This document shows positions 36,132-45,809 of a stretch of DNA of 64,000 nt, piece by piece. Numbering within the stretch: the stretch's first letter is position 1; each line of letters opens with the position of its first letter. The notes under the pieces were generated by a model, which was given only the letters and a program-made list of their open reading frames with translations, was not told the DNA's origin and did not search any database. The DNA is from Actinopolymorpha rutila (GTDB taxonomy: Bacteria > Actinomycetota > Actinomycetes > Propionibacteriales > Actinopolymorphaceae). The stretch covers positions 3,658,001-3,722,000 of the forward strand of contig NZ_JACBZH010000001.1 of assembly GCF_013407855.1 (NCBI RefSeq), given 5' to 3'. Made by a program: the position numbers and the translations under genes.

Positions 36132-36980
36132 CTAGGAGTCGCCCGGGACGCGCCCCGGGCCGACCGCCACCACCGGGCTGCCCACGACGTCAGCCCCGTG
36201 GGTCACCACCAGCGACCGGAGCTCGTCGAAGACGGCCGGGGAGGCGGCGATCGCCAGCCGCCGGCTCGCGGCCTCCCCCGGCAGACCGCCGACCCGGGCA
36301 CCGGCCTCCCCGGCCACCAGCAGGCCGGCCGACCAGTCCCACGGATGCAGCCCGGTCTCGTAGTAGGCGTCGAGCCGGCCGCAGGCAACAGAGCACAGGT
36401 CCAGCGCCGCCGACCCGATCCGGCGCACGTCGCGCACACGGGGCAGGACGTGCCGCAGCAGCTCGGCCTGCCGGGCGCGCAGGCCCGAGTCGTACCAGAA
36501 GCCGGTGCCGACCAGCGCACGGTCGAGTTCGTGCACCGAGCCGGCCCGCACCGGGTCGTCGTTCAGCCAGGCACCGGCGCCCCGCACCGCCGTCCACAAC
36601 TCCCCCGCCGGCGGACAGAACACGGCGCCGGCCACCACCTCGCCGGCCACCTCCGCGGCGATGCTGACGGCGTACGCCGGCAGGTCGTACAGGTAGTTGA
36701 CGGTGCCGTCGAGCGGGTCGACCAGCCACCTGACGCCTGATCCGCCGGGGACACTGCCGCCCTCCTCGCCGAGGATGGTGTCGTCCGGGCGCGCGGCGCG
36801 GAGCCGGTCGCGGATCAGCGCCTCCGACGCCGTGTCCATCGCGGTGACGATGTCCGTCGGCGTCGACTTGGTGTGCGCGACGCTCACCTCGTCGGTCAGC
36901 CGCCGCGCGTGAAGCAGCTCACCCGCCTCACGCGCGGTCCGTGCGGCCAGGTCGAGCAGCGCCGCCGGATCGGCGCTCAC
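36132..36980 (-). CDS. Inositol monophosphatase family phosphatase
   Basis: 282 residues of the Mg2+-dependent, lithium-sensitive phosphatase superfamily. Metal ligands are visible in GEEGG, WLVDPLDGTVNYLYDLP and WDWSAGLLVAGEAGARV. Likely substrates are inositol 1-phosphate (towards phosphatidylinositol and mycothiol) or related phosphosugars. In M. tuberculosis suhB (Rv2701c) lies close to DUF4193, dut and the TrkA pair; here the same neighbours are about 9 kb away, beyond two ABC operons. GTG at 36980 overlaps the S9 peptidase stop by four bases. Confidence 0.92.
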   Translation of the reverse strand: MSADPAALLDLAARTAREAGELLHARRLTDEVSVAHTKSTPTDIVTAMDTASEALIRDRLRAARPDDTILGEEGGSVPGGSGVRWLVDPLDGTVNYLYDLPAYAVSIAAEVAGEVVAGAVFCPPAGELWTAVRGAGAWLNDDPVRAGSVHELDRALVGTGFWYDSGLRARQAELLRHVLPRVRDVRRIGSAALDLCSVACGRLDAYYETGLHPWDWSAGLLVAGEAGARVGGLPGEAASRRLAIAASPAVFDELRSLVVTHGADVVGSPVVAVGPGRVPGDS

Positions 36981-39100
36981 ACCAGCTCCGGGCGTTCCCA
37001 GCCCGCGCCCTCGACGTGCCAGGAGAGGAACGCGAACACCGTGGAGTACCAGACCTTCGCGTGGTGCGGGGAGAGCACCCAGTGGTTCTCGTCGGGGAAG
37101 TAGAGGAACCGGTGCGGCAGCTCGGCCGAGTCACCGTCGTGCAGGCGGTTGAGCTCCCACCACAGCCGCAGCCCCTCCCCGATCGGCACGCGGTAGTCGC
37201 GGTCGCCGTGGATCACCAGCATCGGCGTGCTGATCTGCTCGGCGGACAGGTGCGGGGAGTTGGCGAGGGCACGCTCCGGAGTGAGTTCGCGGAACCAGTA
37301 GGACGCGACGTCCGTCGTCGGGCCGAACTGGTCCAACGCCCACAGGCTGGCGTGCGTCACGATCGCCTTGAACCGGTCGGTGTGCCCGGCCACCCAGTTG
37401 GCCATGTAGCCACCGAACGAGCCACCCATCGCCGCCGTGCGGTCGGCGTCGATCTCGGGCACCTCGAGGGCGGCGTCGGTCACCGCCATCAGATCGGTGA
37501 ACGGCTCGGCACCCCAACGGCCCCAGCCCCGGTCGACGAACTCCTGGCCGTAGCCGGTGGACAGCGCCGGGTCGGGCAACAGGACGGCGTAACCGCGGGC
37601 AGCCATCAGCCAGGGGTTCCACCGCCAGCTCCAGGTGTTCCACGACGACAGCGGACCGCCGTGGATCCACAGCAGCAGCGGCGCCGGTTGCTCCGCGGAC
37701 GCGCCGTCGGGGAGCACCAGCCAGGCCCGCAGGTCCGAGCCGTCCTCGGCGGTCGCGGTCACCTCGGTGAGCCGCCCCGGCAGCGCGGGTGTCGCCTCCG
37801 GGCCACGCAGTCGCTCCGCCTCCTGGTCGACGGCGTCCACCGCGAGCCGGACGATCGACGGCGGTGCGTCCACGGCGTTGCGCAGCGCGTAGAGGAACCG
37901 GCCGTCGGGCGACGGCTCCAGCCCGGCGTAGGCGCCGGTCGCGGTGAGCCGGCGCACGCAGCCGGTGGCGACGTCGACGGCGAAGACCGGACAGTGGCCG
38001 CGTTCGTCCGCGGTGAAGTAGATGGTGTGCCCGTCCGGGGACCAGCGGGGCTCGTGCGGCCACAGGTCGAGCTCGGGAGTGAGGTCGCGCTGCTCGCCGC
38101 CGTTCGTCGGAACCAGCCACAACGTGACGTCGGGCGCGGCCTCGGTGGAGCTGCGGCGCTCGCGCGAACACACCACCCAGCGGCCGTCCGGTGAGATCCG
38201 GGGCGCCTCGTGGTCGTGGTCTGCGTCGGTGGCCAGCACCCGGCGCTCGCCGGTCGCGGTGTCGAACGCCACCAGGTCGACGCGGTGGTCGCCCTGGCGG
38301 GTCGCGACCTTCCACGTGCTGACGACGGTGTGCCCGTCCGCGCTGACGTCGGCCGCACCCTCGTCGAGTGCCCGGCCGGGCTCGGGGCTGAGGTCGCGGG
38401 GCCGCGGGTGACCCTCGTCGACGTCGAACGCGTCGGCGGCGTACAGGCGGAGCTCGTCCGGGCCGAGGTCGTGATCCCAGTAACGGACGGGGTAGCTCTC
38501 GTGCAGGATCGCCGACACCGACGCGTCGGCGCGGGCCTTGCGGCGCTCGCGGTCGTCGTCGGCGGACTTGGTGCCGGGAAGCGTGGGCGCGGTGAACACG
38601 AGCGTGCCCGCGTCACGCGCCACCATGACTCCGCCGACGCCCCCCGGCCGGGACACCACCCGGCGTGCCTCGCCGCCGCCGGCGGGCAGCACCCACAGGG
38701 CGGGCTTTTCGGCGTCGTTCGCAGCGTCACCGTCACCGGCGGACGCCTCCGCCGGGTCGGTGCCGTCGGTGCCGGCGGACTCCTCGTCGTCGGAACGCGT
38801 GGACTCCGGCGGCTCCGGCCACTCCTCGTGGGGGCGCTTGGCCACGAACAGCAGCGAGCCGTCGGGCAGGAACGCCGCGCCGCCCTCGCCGGTGGTGCCG
38901 CGGGTGAGCCGCCGCGCCGGCCGGTCACCTGACGGATCGACCTGCCACAGCGACGTGACGTACTTCTTGCGGTCGGGTGAGAGCTGCTGGGCGGCGGCCA
39001 CCAGCCGGCTGCCGTCGGGCGCCAGCCACAGACCGGCGAGCCGGCGCAACGCTACGTAGTGGTCGAGATCGTGGAAGGGGGTCGCCGTCTCCGCAGTCAT
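36977..39100 (-). CDS. S9-family prolyl oligopeptidase / acylaminoacyl-peptidase
   Basis: 707 residues with no signal peptide: a seven-bladed beta-propeller (about 15-420; repeated SPDGxxL/SxDG motifs, e.g. LAPDGSRLV, VSADGHTVV, ISPDGRWVV) and an alpha/beta hydrolase domain. Its triad is Ser in GGSFGGYMANW, Asp in IHGDRDYRVP and His in ENHWVLSPHH. It cleaves short or acylated peptides in the cytosol. The long acidic insert in the second blade (STRSDDEESAGTDGTDPAE) is probably a surface loop. ATG at 39100 lacks a Shine-Dalgarno sequence and has TAGGCT ending seven bases upstream, so a leaderless mRNA is likely. The IMPase gene is coupled to it. Confidence 0.93.
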   Translation of the reverse strand: MTAETATPFHDLDHYVALRRLAGLWLAPDGSRLVAAAQQLSPDRKKYVTSLWQVDPSGDRPARRLTRGTTGEGGAAFLPDGSLLFVAKRPHEEWPEPPESTRSDDEESAGTDGTDPAEASAGDGDAANDAEKPALWVLPAGGGEARRVVSRPGGVGGVMVARDAGTLVFTAPTLPGTKSADDDRERRKARADASVSAILHESYPVRYWDHDLGPDELRLYAADAFDVDEGHPRPRDLSPEPGRALDEGAADVSADGHTVVSTWKVATRQGDHRVDLVAFDTATGERRVLATDADHDHEAPRISPDGRWVVCSRERRSSTEAAPDVTLWLVPTNGGEQRDLTPELDLWPHEPRWSPDGHTIYFTADERGHCPVFAVDVATGCVRRLTATGAYAGLEPSPDGRFLYALRNAVDAPPSIVRLAVDAVDQEAERLRGPEATPALPGRLTEVTATAEDGSDLRAWLVLPDGASAEQPAPLLLWIHGGPLSSWNTWSWRWNPWLMAARGYAVLLPDPALSTGYGQEFVDRGWGRWGAEPFTDLMAVTDAALEVPEIDADRTAAMGGSFGGYMANWVAGHTDRFKAIVTHASLWALDQFGPTTDVASYWFRELTPERALANSPHLSAEQISTPMLVIHGDRDYRVPIGEGLRLWWELNRLHDGDSAELPHRFLYFPDENHWVLSPHHAKVWYSTVFAFLSWHVEGAGWERPELV

Positions 39101-39113
39101 GTGGATCAGCCTA
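39101..39113 (-). promoter_or_regulatory. Leaderless-type -10 element for the S9 peptidase
   Basis: On the minus strand TAGGCT (39108-39113), then GATCCAC, then the ATG at 39100. No purine-rich tract lies in between. Confidence 0.6.
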
Positions 39114-39231
39114 GAGGTGGGCACCCACACAGGGCGACGATGATCTTCGGCCGAGCGGGACCCACTCCGGCCAGGGCGCCGGCCGGGCGGCCGGATCGGC
39201 GGCCCCGGATCGGCGTCTCGGGGTCGGCGGC

Positions 39232-40335
39232 TCAGTCGGCGCCGCAGGCAGCCGGACGGTCGCCCCGCAGGTTGCGGCAGCACCCGGCCGGGCAGTTGGC
39301 CCAGGTGGGCCCCAGGGAGCCGGTCAGCACGGGGTCCTTGTCGCGTTCGTCCCCGACGTCACCGTCGTCACCGTCGGTCCCGTCCTCGGCGGCGACCCGC
39401 TCCCGGACGAGATCGCCGACCATGCGGACGAACCTCGGGTCGACACCGGGCGTGGCCACCCGGGTGAAGGCCAGCCCGAGCCGTCCGGCGGTGGCCCGGG
39501 CCTCGGTGTCCAGGTCGTACAGCACTTCCATGTGGTCGGAGACGAAGCCGATCGGCACCACCGCTACACCCGGCACGCCCTGGTCGGCCAGCGCCGCGAG
39601 GTGGTCGTTGACGTCCGGCTCCAGCCACGGCTGGCTCGGCGGACCGGACCGGCTGCAGTAGACGAGATCCCAGCCGGCCTCCCGGCCGGTCCGGCCGGCC
39701 ACCTCGGTGGCCACGGTGGTCGCGACGTCCCGGTGCTCGGCGACGTAACGGCCGCCCTCGGGTCCGCTGGCGGCGTTCATCGCCTCGGGGACCGAGTGGG
39801 TGACGAAGACGATCCGCGACCCTGCGGGGAGGTGCTCCAGTGCGTCGGCCGTCCCGTCCACGAACGGAGCGACGAAACCGGGACGGTTGAAGTAGTGCGG
39901 CAGCCGGACGAGTTCCGGGGCGCCCTCGCCCACCTCGGCCAGTGCGTCGGCGAGGTTCTCGCGGTACTGCCGGCACCCGGAGTAGGACGCGTACGCACTG
40001 GTGAACAGGCAGGCCGCCCGCCGAACCCCGGCCGCGCGCATCCGTGCCAGCGTGTCGGACAGGTAGGGGTCCCAGTTGCGGTTTCCCCAGTAGACCGGGA
40101 GGTTCGGGCCGTCGGTCCGCAGGTCCTCCTCCATCGCGGCCTTCAGTGCCCGGCACTGGTCGTTGATCGGGCTGCGGCCGCCGAACAGGAAGTAGTGCTG
40201 GCCCACCTCGGCGAGCCGTTCGCGAGGAATGCCCCGCCCGCGGGTGACGTTCTCGAGGAATGGCACCACGTCGTCCGCTTTCTCCGGTCCGCCGAACGAG
40301 ACCAGCAGGACGGCATCGATCGGGACGGCTCGCAT
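39232..40335 (-). CDS. cpfC: Ferrochelatase, probably coproporphyrin III ferrochelatase
   Basis: 367 residues; inserts Fe2+ into the porphyrin, in actinobacteria mainly coproporphyrin III in the coproporphyrin-dependent haem route. Family motifs: [18 protein letters not shown], the catalytic histidine in [11 protein letters not shown], and a distal conserved region [18 protein letters not shown]. The C-terminus has [18 protein letters not shown], and SGCRQYREN carries another cysteine; actinobacterial enzymes such as M. tuberculosis HemH bind a [2Fe-2S] cluster with similarly placed cysteines, so a cluster is likely. An acidic loop ([15 protein letters not shown]) precedes the tail. ATG at 40335 has GAATAT seven bases upstream, perhaps leaderless. 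Confidence 0.93.
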   Translation of the reverse strand: MRAVPIDAVLLVSFGGPEKADDVVPFLENVTRGRGIPRERLAEVGQHYFLFGGRSPINDQCRALKAAMEEDLRTDGPNLPVYWGNRNWDPYLSDTLARMRAAGVRRAACLFTSAYASYSGCRQYRENLADALAEVGEGAPELVRLPHYFNRPGFVAPFVDGTADALEHLPAGSRIVFVTHSVPEAMNAASGPEGGRYVAEHRDVATTVATEVAGRTGREAGWDLVYCSRSGPPSQPWLEPDVNDHLAALADQGVPGVAVVPIGFVSDHMEVLYDLDTEARATAGRLGLAFTRVATPGVDPRFVRMVGDLVRERVAAEDGTDGDDGDVGDERDKDPVLTGSLGPTWANCPAGCCRNLRGDRPAACGAD

Positions 40336-40477
40336 GGTCCCGATATTCGCAGGTGCCCTGTCGGTGCTGCTCGTTAGGGTGAGCGCAGCGGTCGCCCGGA
40401 TTCGTCGCCGCACAGCGCGCAGCACGAGAGGCACCGCACCACCACGTCCCGACCGATCAACCGTGAGCCGCCCTGCC

Positions 40478-41701
40478 ATGTTCAGCCCCTACCGCACGAT
40501 CCTCGGCCATCCCGGGAGCCTGGCCTTCTCCCTCACCGGCTGGTTCGCCCGACTTCCGTTGTCGATGGTCGGACTCGGCCTGGTCCTGCTCGTGTCGGCC
40601 ACCACCGGCTCCTACGGCCTGGCCGGCACGATCTCCGCGTCCTACGTCATCGCGGCGGCGGTGCTCGCCCCGGTGCAGGCCCGCCTGGTCGACCGCCACG
40701 GGCAGCACCTCGTCCTTCCGCTGATCGCGGCGCTCAACGCGGTCGCGCTGGGCGGCCTGATCGTCGCCGTCCGGGCCGGCGTGCCGACCCCGCTGCCCCA
40801 GGCGCTGGCGGCCGTCGCCGGAGCGTCCGGTCCGCTGGTCGGTTCCTACGTCCGTGCCCGGTGGACCCACCTGCTCGAGGGCAGGCCGGAGTTGCACACG
40901 GCGTTCGCGCTGGAGGCACTGCTGGACGAGGTCGTGTTCATGGTCGGCCCGCCGCTGGTGACCCTGCTGGCCACCACAGTGAGCCCGGTCGCGGGACTGG
41001 TGACGGCCATCATCGCGGGCGTGGTCGGCGCCAGCCTGCTGGCCGCACAGCGGCGTACGCAGCCACCGGTCCACCGTCCCGGCAACGGGCAGCAGGTGAA
41101 GCCACCGCTCGGCTGGCCGGTGCTCGGCCCGGTCGTGGTGGCGTGCGCGGGCCTCGGGGCGCTGTTCGGCAGCGCCGAGGTCGTGGTCGTCGCGGTCGCC
41201 TCCGACGCGGGTCACCGATCCGCGTCCGGTCTGCTGCTGGCCGGCTGGGCCACCGGGAGCATGCTGTCGGCCCTGGCACTGGGCGCGATGCGGCTGCGGA
41301 TGCCGCCGATGAAGCGGTTCCGGCTCGGTGCCGCGGCAATCGCCGCGACGATGCTGCCGCTGCCTTTCATCGGTCACCTCGGCGTGCTCGGCGTCGTCCT
41401 CTTCCTTGCCGGGTTCGCGATCTCGCCCACGCTGGTGTCGAGCATGGCGGTGGTGCAGCGCACGGTTCCGCCGGCCCGGCTCAACGAGGGCATGGCCTGG
41501 ACCACCACCGGGATGGCCGCGGGTGTGGCGGCCGGCGCCGCCGTCGCCGGTCAGGTCGTCGACGCGGCGGGTGGCCGCGCGGGCTTCTACGTCCCCCTCA
41601 CCGCCGGCGTCGTCACCGTGCTCGTCGCGTTCGCCGCCAGGCCACCGCGGCGACGCGCGCCCGCCGGTGTCGCCGAGCCGGTCGAGCTGACCACGACCTG
41701 A
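40478..41701 (+). CDS. MFS transporter
   Basis: 407 residues with about 12 hydrophobic segments and the MFS loop 2-3 motif ([12 protein letters not shown]). [26 protein letters not shown] is TM1. The second half repeats the layout ([22 protein letters not shown]), and [23 protein letters not shown] lies near TM11. Substrate unknown; drug or sugar efflux is usual. Start is uncertain: ATG at 40478 is used, and GTG at 40463 is in frame; neither has a good Shine-Dalgarno sequence. TAGGGT at 40375-40380 may be the -10. Divergent from cpfC. Confidence 0.85.
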   Translation: MFSPYRTILGHPGSLAFSLTGWFARLPLSMVGLGLVLLVSATTGSYGLAGTISASYVIAAAVLAPVQARLVDRHGQHLVLPLIAALNAVALGGLIVAVRAGVPTPLPQALAAVAGASGPLVGSYVRARWTHLLEGRPELHTAFALEALLDEVVFMVGPPLVTLLATTVSPVAGLVTAIIAGVVGASLLAAQRRTQPPVHRPGNGQQVKPPLGWPVLGPVVVACAGLGALFGSAEVVVVAVASDAGHRSASGLLLAGWATGSMLSALALGAMRLRMPPMKRFRLGAAAIAATMLPLPFIGHLGVLGVVLFLAGFAISPTLVSSMAVVQRTVPPARLNEGMAWTTTGMAAGVAAGAAVAGQVVDAAGGRAGFYVPLTAGVVTVLVAFAARPPRRRAPAGVAEPVELTTT

Positions 41702-41905
41702 TCTCGACCTGCTATCGGCCGCACCGTCGGCGGACCCCTCTGCGCGACCGCGGACCGACACTGACGCGCTAGGGTCTTGACGAAGGCGTACTCCCCCGGG
41801 ACCACGGATCAGTCGAACCGCCTCGGGTGTCTCCGGCGCGGTGCCTGGCATCGTCCTCCCGGTACGCGAGAGACTGAGCAGGCTCGACATGTGGGGAGGC
41901 ACACT

Positions 41906-43102
41906 GTGCGCGACGTCAGGCTGGTACACCTCAGCGACGACGGCACCCATCTGCTCCTGACTCACGAGGGCTCGGGGGAGGAGTTCGCGCTCAAAATCGA
42001 CGACCGCCTCCGCGGAGCCGTGGTCAGCGACCGGGCGCGACAGGGATCGGCGCCGCTGGAGAAGCAGAGCCGGCTGCGGCCCAAGGAGATCCAGGCCCGG
42101 CTGCGTGCCGGGGAGTCGTCGGAGGCCGTCGCCGCGGCCGCCGAGGTGCCGATCGAGCGGATCCTGCGCTACGCCGGACCCGTGCTGGCCGAACGCGAGT
42201 ACACCGCCGGACAGGCCCGCCGCTGTGCCCTTCGCCGTAACGGCCGCGAGGGCCCGGCGCAGATCCTCGACGAGGCGGTCGGCAGCCGGCTGGACTCGCT
42301 TGGCGTCGGCCGCGACCACGCGACGTGGGACGCCTGGCGCACCCCCGAGGGGCGCTGGGCGGTCACGGTCACCTTCACGTTCGAGGGTGAAGAGCACCGC
42401 GCGATGTTCAGCTACGACCCGCTCGGCCGGGTCGTCGTCACCTCCGACGCCAAGGCCCGTGACCTGGTCGGTGAGGCGCCGATGGACAGCATCGTCCCTC
42501 CGCCCGCCGCGCCGGCCGCACCCGAGCACGTCGTCGAGCCGCAGTCGCGCGAGGCGCACCGGCTCCGGCTCGCTCCGCCGCCGGCCGACGCCGCGCCGGA
42601 CACCGAGGACACCATCGACCTCTCGCACAGCATCGGCCGCCAGCTCGCCACCGGGCAGGGCCCGCGTGCGGTGCCGGCGCCGAGCGGTCCGGCAGGCCGG
42701 TCGAGCACGCACGGCGCCACGAGCGCGAACGAACCCGACGAGCTCGCCCCCGACGAGGTTCCCGACCTGGACGAGGCGCCGGACACCGAGCAGGCGGCCA
42801 CGCCCGCGTCCGCACCGGCCGACGAGCTTCCGCGGCCCTCGGCACCGGCCGCCGCGGACGAGAAGGCCCGCGGCTCTGAACCCGAGGTGGCCACCGAAGG
42901 TGAGGCCACCGTCGGCGAGAAGGAGCAGCCCGCACCCGAGCAGCCCCCCGCGGCGGAGGCGGAGAGCCAGCAGCCCGCCCGTCGGCGGGCGGCGGAGGCC
43001 CGGCGTCGCCGGGCACGGGCTGCCGGCGGCAAGGGCAAGGGGCGCAGCGCGGTGCCGAGCTGGGACGACATCCTGTTCGGCGGCGGACGCGGTTCGGAGT
43101 AG
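41906..43102 (+). CDS. sepH: SepH, FtsZ-associated cell division protein (DUF3071)
   Basis: 398 residues. The conserved N-terminal domain (about 1-165) starts MRDVRLVHLSDDGTHLLL and contains a helix-turn-helix-like stretch (RPKEIQARLRAGESSEAVAAA). A long Pro/Ala/Glu-rich disordered region and a basic segment (RRRAAEARRRRARAAGGKGKG) follow, ending in PSWDDILFGG, the conserved SepH C-terminal motif. In Streptomyces and mycobacteria SepH binds FtsZ and stimulates its assembly during septation. GTG at 41906 has GGGGAGG seven bases upstream. A possible -10 (TAGGGT, 41771) gives a long leader of about 120 bases. Confidence 0.93.
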   Translation: MRDVRLVHLSDDGTHLLLTHEGSGEEFALKIDDRLRGAVVSDRARQGSAPLEKQSRLRPKEIQARLRAGESSEAVAAAAEVPIERILRYAGPVLAEREYTAGQARRCALRRNGREGPAQILDEAVGSRLDSLGVGRDHATWDAWRTPEGRWAVTVTFTFEGEEHRAMFSYDPLGRVVVTSDAKARDLVGEAPMDSIVPPPAAPAAPEHVVEPQSREAHRLRLAPPPADAAPDTEDTIDLSHSIGRQLATGQGPRAVPAPSGPAGRSSTHGATSANEPDELAPDEVPDLDEAPDTEQAATPASAPADELPRPSAPAAADEKARGSEPEVATEGEATVGEKEQPAPEQPPAAEAESQQPARRRAAEARRRRARAAGGKGKGRSAVPSWDDILFGGGRGSE

Positions 43103-43335
43103 CCCTCCAGTCCTCCCCCGGGACGTCTACTTCGTCCTGAGCAGGCACCGTTCGTCCCTACCCGGGCTGGACACTGTGTCCGGATGCTGGACGCCATGTT
43201 CGGCCTGCCCGGAAGGCTGGCAGACTTCGGCCATGCGTTCTGGCGTCCTGCACCGCTGTTGTTGTTGCTGCTGACCTCATCCGGTCCCGCGGCCTGCCGC
43301 CGCAGCATCAACCAGCACCTTCGAGGACGCCCGCG

Positions 43336-43824
43336 ATGGACTTCGCTGCCTGGACTCGCACACTTTTCGACCGCGGCCTGCGCGTCGTGCCGCCGAGCCA
43401 CCCCGCCCCGGTGCGGCTGTGGGCCCTGCTGCCGGCCGGCGGGCTGCTGCACTTCCGCTGCCACGGCACGACCGTGGATCTCGAGCGGTACGCCGAAGGT
43501 GACTTCCTCTTCGCCGCCCCGGCGGGCCGCTGCGACTGCGGCTGCGGCCAGCACCTGCCCGCTCCGCAGGCGCCACCCCGGCTGGTGCTGCGTACGGGCG
43601 CGCGACCTGTCGACGGCGTGCGCCACGACGGGGCGGGCGAGCGCGGCTGGCGCGGCTACGAGGCCGGGCTGCTGTCCGTGGACGCGGCCGCCGAGGTGTT
43701 CGAACGGCTGCTCGCCGAACTCACCCCTGGTGCCGGCGCGGCCGCCGGCCCACCGGCGGGACGGGGGTCAGCCCCGGTCCGGGCCGGTGGACACCGGGCG
43801 CCGGCCGTCGGACACCCAGTCTGA
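43336..43824 (+). CDS. Unrecognised protein with a CDCGCGQH cysteine motif
   Basis: 162 residues. The first 130 look like an ordered alpha+beta domain (LFDRGLRVVPPSHPAPVRLWALLPAG, then HFRCHGTTVDLERYAEGDF). In the middle, RCDCGCGQH packs three cysteines and a histidine, a probable Zn or Fe site, with one further cysteine in FRCHG. The end (TPGAGAAAGPPAGRG) is low complexity and its last 57 bases overlap the convergent rhodanese gene. ATG at 43336 has GAGG ten bases before it. I do not recognise the family. It lies 230 bp after sepH, so it may belong to that transcription unit. Confidence 0.6.
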   Translation: MDFAAWTRTLFDRGLRVVPPSHPAPVRLWALLPAGGLLHFRCHGTTVDLERYAEGDFLFAAPAGRCDCGCGQHLPAPQAPPRLVLRTGARPVDGVRHDGAGERGWRGYEAGLLSVDAAAEVFERLLAELTPGAGAAAGPPAGRGSAPVRAGGHRAPAVGHPV

Positions 43825-44634
43825 CCAGGAGCCGACGTACAACCCGGCGCGTACGCCGGCCAGCTCCAGCGCGAGCACCTGCTGCGCCGCACTCACCCCG
43901 GAACCGCAGTAGGTGCCCACGTCGGATCCGCCGTCAGCCTCGTCGATCCCCAGGGCCGCGAACCGCTCGCGTAGCCGGGAGGGGTGCAGGAACAGTCCGT
44001 CAGCGTCGAGGTTCGCCGCGGTGGGAGCGCTGAGCGCACCGGGGATGTGCCCGCCCACCGGGTCGACGGGTTCGGTCTCGCCGCGGTAGCGCTCCCCCGC
44101 CCGGGCGTCGAGGAGCAGGCCGGATCGGGCGAGCATGGCCGCCTCGTCCACGTCGAGTACCGGCATGCCACCCGGCCGGGCGACGAAGTCGCCTGCGGTC
44201 TCGACCAGCGCCGGCTCCCCCGGCTCCCCCGGCTCGACCGGTTGCCCGGCCGCCACCCATGCGGCGAACCCGCCGTCGAGCACCCGGACCGAGCGATGCC
44301 CGAAGTACCGAAGGCACCACCAGGCGCGCGCGGCACCGAAGCCGTCGGGTGCGCCGTAGACCACCACGTCGGAGTCGGTGCGTAGGCCGAGGTCACGCAT
44401 CGCCGCGGCGAACACCTCCGGGGCGGGCAGCGGGTGCCGCCCACCGCCGGCCGGGTCGGCGGGACCGGACAGCACGGTGTCGAAGTCGACGTACCGCGCA
44501 CCGGGCACGTGCCCGGTCTGGTAGACCTCCCGGGCCGGTGGGCCGGCAAGCGTCCACCGGACATCGAGGACGACGGGCGGGTGGCCACCGGCCAGCCAGG
44601 TGACCAGGTCCGGCACGGAGAGGATCGGGCTCAT
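43768..44634 (-). CDS. Thiosulfate/3-mercaptopyruvate sulfurtransferase (two rhodanese domains)
   Basis: 288 residues: an inactive N-terminal rhodanese domain (about 5-120; VVLDVRWTLAGP, GHVPGARYVDFD) and a catalytic one (about 150-285) with the active cysteine in TYCGSGVSAAQQV. CGSGV[TS]A is the loop of 3-mercaptopyruvate sulfurtransferases, so that substrate is favoured over thiosulfate. It moves a sulfane sulfur to an acceptor in the cytosol. ATG at 44634 follows GAGACT by seven bases and may be leaderless, though GGGAGA could also act as a weak ribosome site. Divergent from the S66 peptidase gene. Confidence 0.92.
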   Translation of the reverse strand: MSPILSVPDLVTWLAGGHPPVVLDVRWTLAGPPAREVYQTGHVPGARYVDFDTVLSGPADPAGGGRHPLPAPEVFAAAMRDLGLRTDSDVVVYGAPDGFGAARAWWCLRYFGHRSVRVLDGGFAAWVAAGQPVEPGEPGEPALVETAGDFVARPGGMPVLDVDEAAMLARSGLLLDARAGERYRGETEPVDPVGGHIPGALSAPTAANLDADGLFLHPSRLRERFAALGIDEADGGSDVGTYCGSGVSAAQQVLALELAGVRAGLYVGSWSDWVSDGRRPVSTGPDRG

Positions 44635-44726
44635 GGCAGCCAGTCTCCCAGGCGGTGGACCGGTGATCGACTGGTGTCCGGCGATCTGACAGGCTGGGCT
44701 GCCCGGCGGCCACCGAGGAGGATTCG

Positions 44727-45737
44727 ATGCCGACGTCCGCGCTCCCCGGCCCCGCACGTGCCGGCGCCGGTGACGGTGGTGGCACCACCCAGGCCGCCGG
44801 GGCCGAGCGTTCGGCCGCGCCACGCCGGCTGCGTCCAGGTGACCGGGCAATGGTCGTGGCACCGTCCGGTCCACTGGTGCCGGAGTACCTCGACAAGGGT
44901 GTCGCCGTCCTCAGGTCCTGGGGTCTGGAGGTCGAGGTCGCCCCGCACGCCCGCGACCGGCACCCCACCCTCGACTACCTCGCCGGCGCCGACGCCGACC
45001 GGGCCGGCGACCTGACCAGCGCGTGGTGCGACCCGGACGTTGCGGCGATCTTCTGCGCCCGCGGCGGGTACGGCGCGCTCCGCCTCCTCGACCTGCTCGA
45101 CTGGACCGCGATCGCCGCCGCTCCGCCGAAGGTGTTCACCGGCTCCAGCGACGTCACCGCGCTGCACCAGGTGATCGGCTCCCGGCTCGGCATCCCCACG
45201 GTGTTCGGGGCGATGATCGGTACGGCGTCCTTCGTGGACGATCCGGCGGCCCAGGAGAACCTCCGCCGGTTGCTGTTCGAGCCGGAAGCCGGCCTGGTGC
45301 TGTCCGGGCCGCTGGCGCAGACCATGGTGCCCGGCCGGGCCCGCGGGCGCACCGTGGGCGGCAACCTCAGCCTGGTCGTCTCCGGACGCGGGGTTCCCGA
45401 CGTCGCCCCGCCACCGCCGGGGTCGATCGTCCTGCTCGAGGACGTCACCGAGGAGCCGTACCGCATCGACCACTTCGTGACGCACCTGCTGCGCGCCGGG
45501 TACTTCGAGGGCGTGGCCGGGATCGCGCTGGGCTCGTGGGTGGAGTGCGGCGAGCTGGAGGTCGTTCGCGCGGTGCTCGCGGACCGGCTCGCCGGCCTCG
45601 GCGTACCGATCATCTGGGATCTTGGCTTCGGGCACTGCCCGGCACAGCTGGCGGTTCCGCTGGGCGCGGAAATGGAGCTGGTCGCCGACCCCGACGCCGG
45701 GGTGGCGCAGTTGGTGCTCACCGAGGCACTGGGCTGA
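44727..45737 (+). CDS. S66-family peptidase (LD-carboxypeptidase type)
   Basis: 336 residues. Catalytic residues fit the LdcA/MccF layout: Ser in FTGSSDVTALH, Glu in LLEDVTEEPYRIDH and His in GFGHCPAQLAVPLG. ARGGYGALRLLD is the conserved oxyanion region. LdcA trims the terminal D-Ala of tetrapeptide stems during peptidoglycan recycling; MccF relatives cleave microcin C, so either role is possible. A 30-residue Ala/Gly-rich N-terminal extension precedes the domain. No signal peptide, so it is cytosolic. ATG at 44727 has GAGGAGG upstream. Confidence 0.92.
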   Translation: MPTSALPGPARAGAGDGGGTTQAAGAERSAAPRRLRPGDRAMVVAPSGPLVPEYLDKGVAVLRSWGLEVEVAPHARDRHPTLDYLAGADADRAGDLTSAWCDPDVAAIFCARGGYGALRLLDLLDWTAIAAAPPKVFTGSSDVTALHQVIGSRLGIPTVFGAMIGTASFVDDPAAQENLRRLLFEPEAGLVLSGPLAQTMVPGRARGRTVGGNLSLVVSGRGVPDVAPPPPGSIVLLEDVTEEPYRIDHFVTHLLRAGYFEGVAGIALGSWVECGELEVVRAVLADRLAGLGVPIIWDLGFGHCPAQLAVPLGAEMELVADPDAGVAQLVLTEALG

Positions 45738-45809
45738 GGGCGTGACCGAGGAAGTGGTCCGGGACGTGACACGGTGCAGGACGAGGCGAACGTGAGCGAG
45801 GGATCGAAC

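Noticed and set aside
43184..43335. A Leu-rich frame starting at 43184 after sepH
   Set aside because: It runs into the cysteine-motif gene in another frame, has no ribosome-binding site and ends in low-complexity Arg/Pro sequence.
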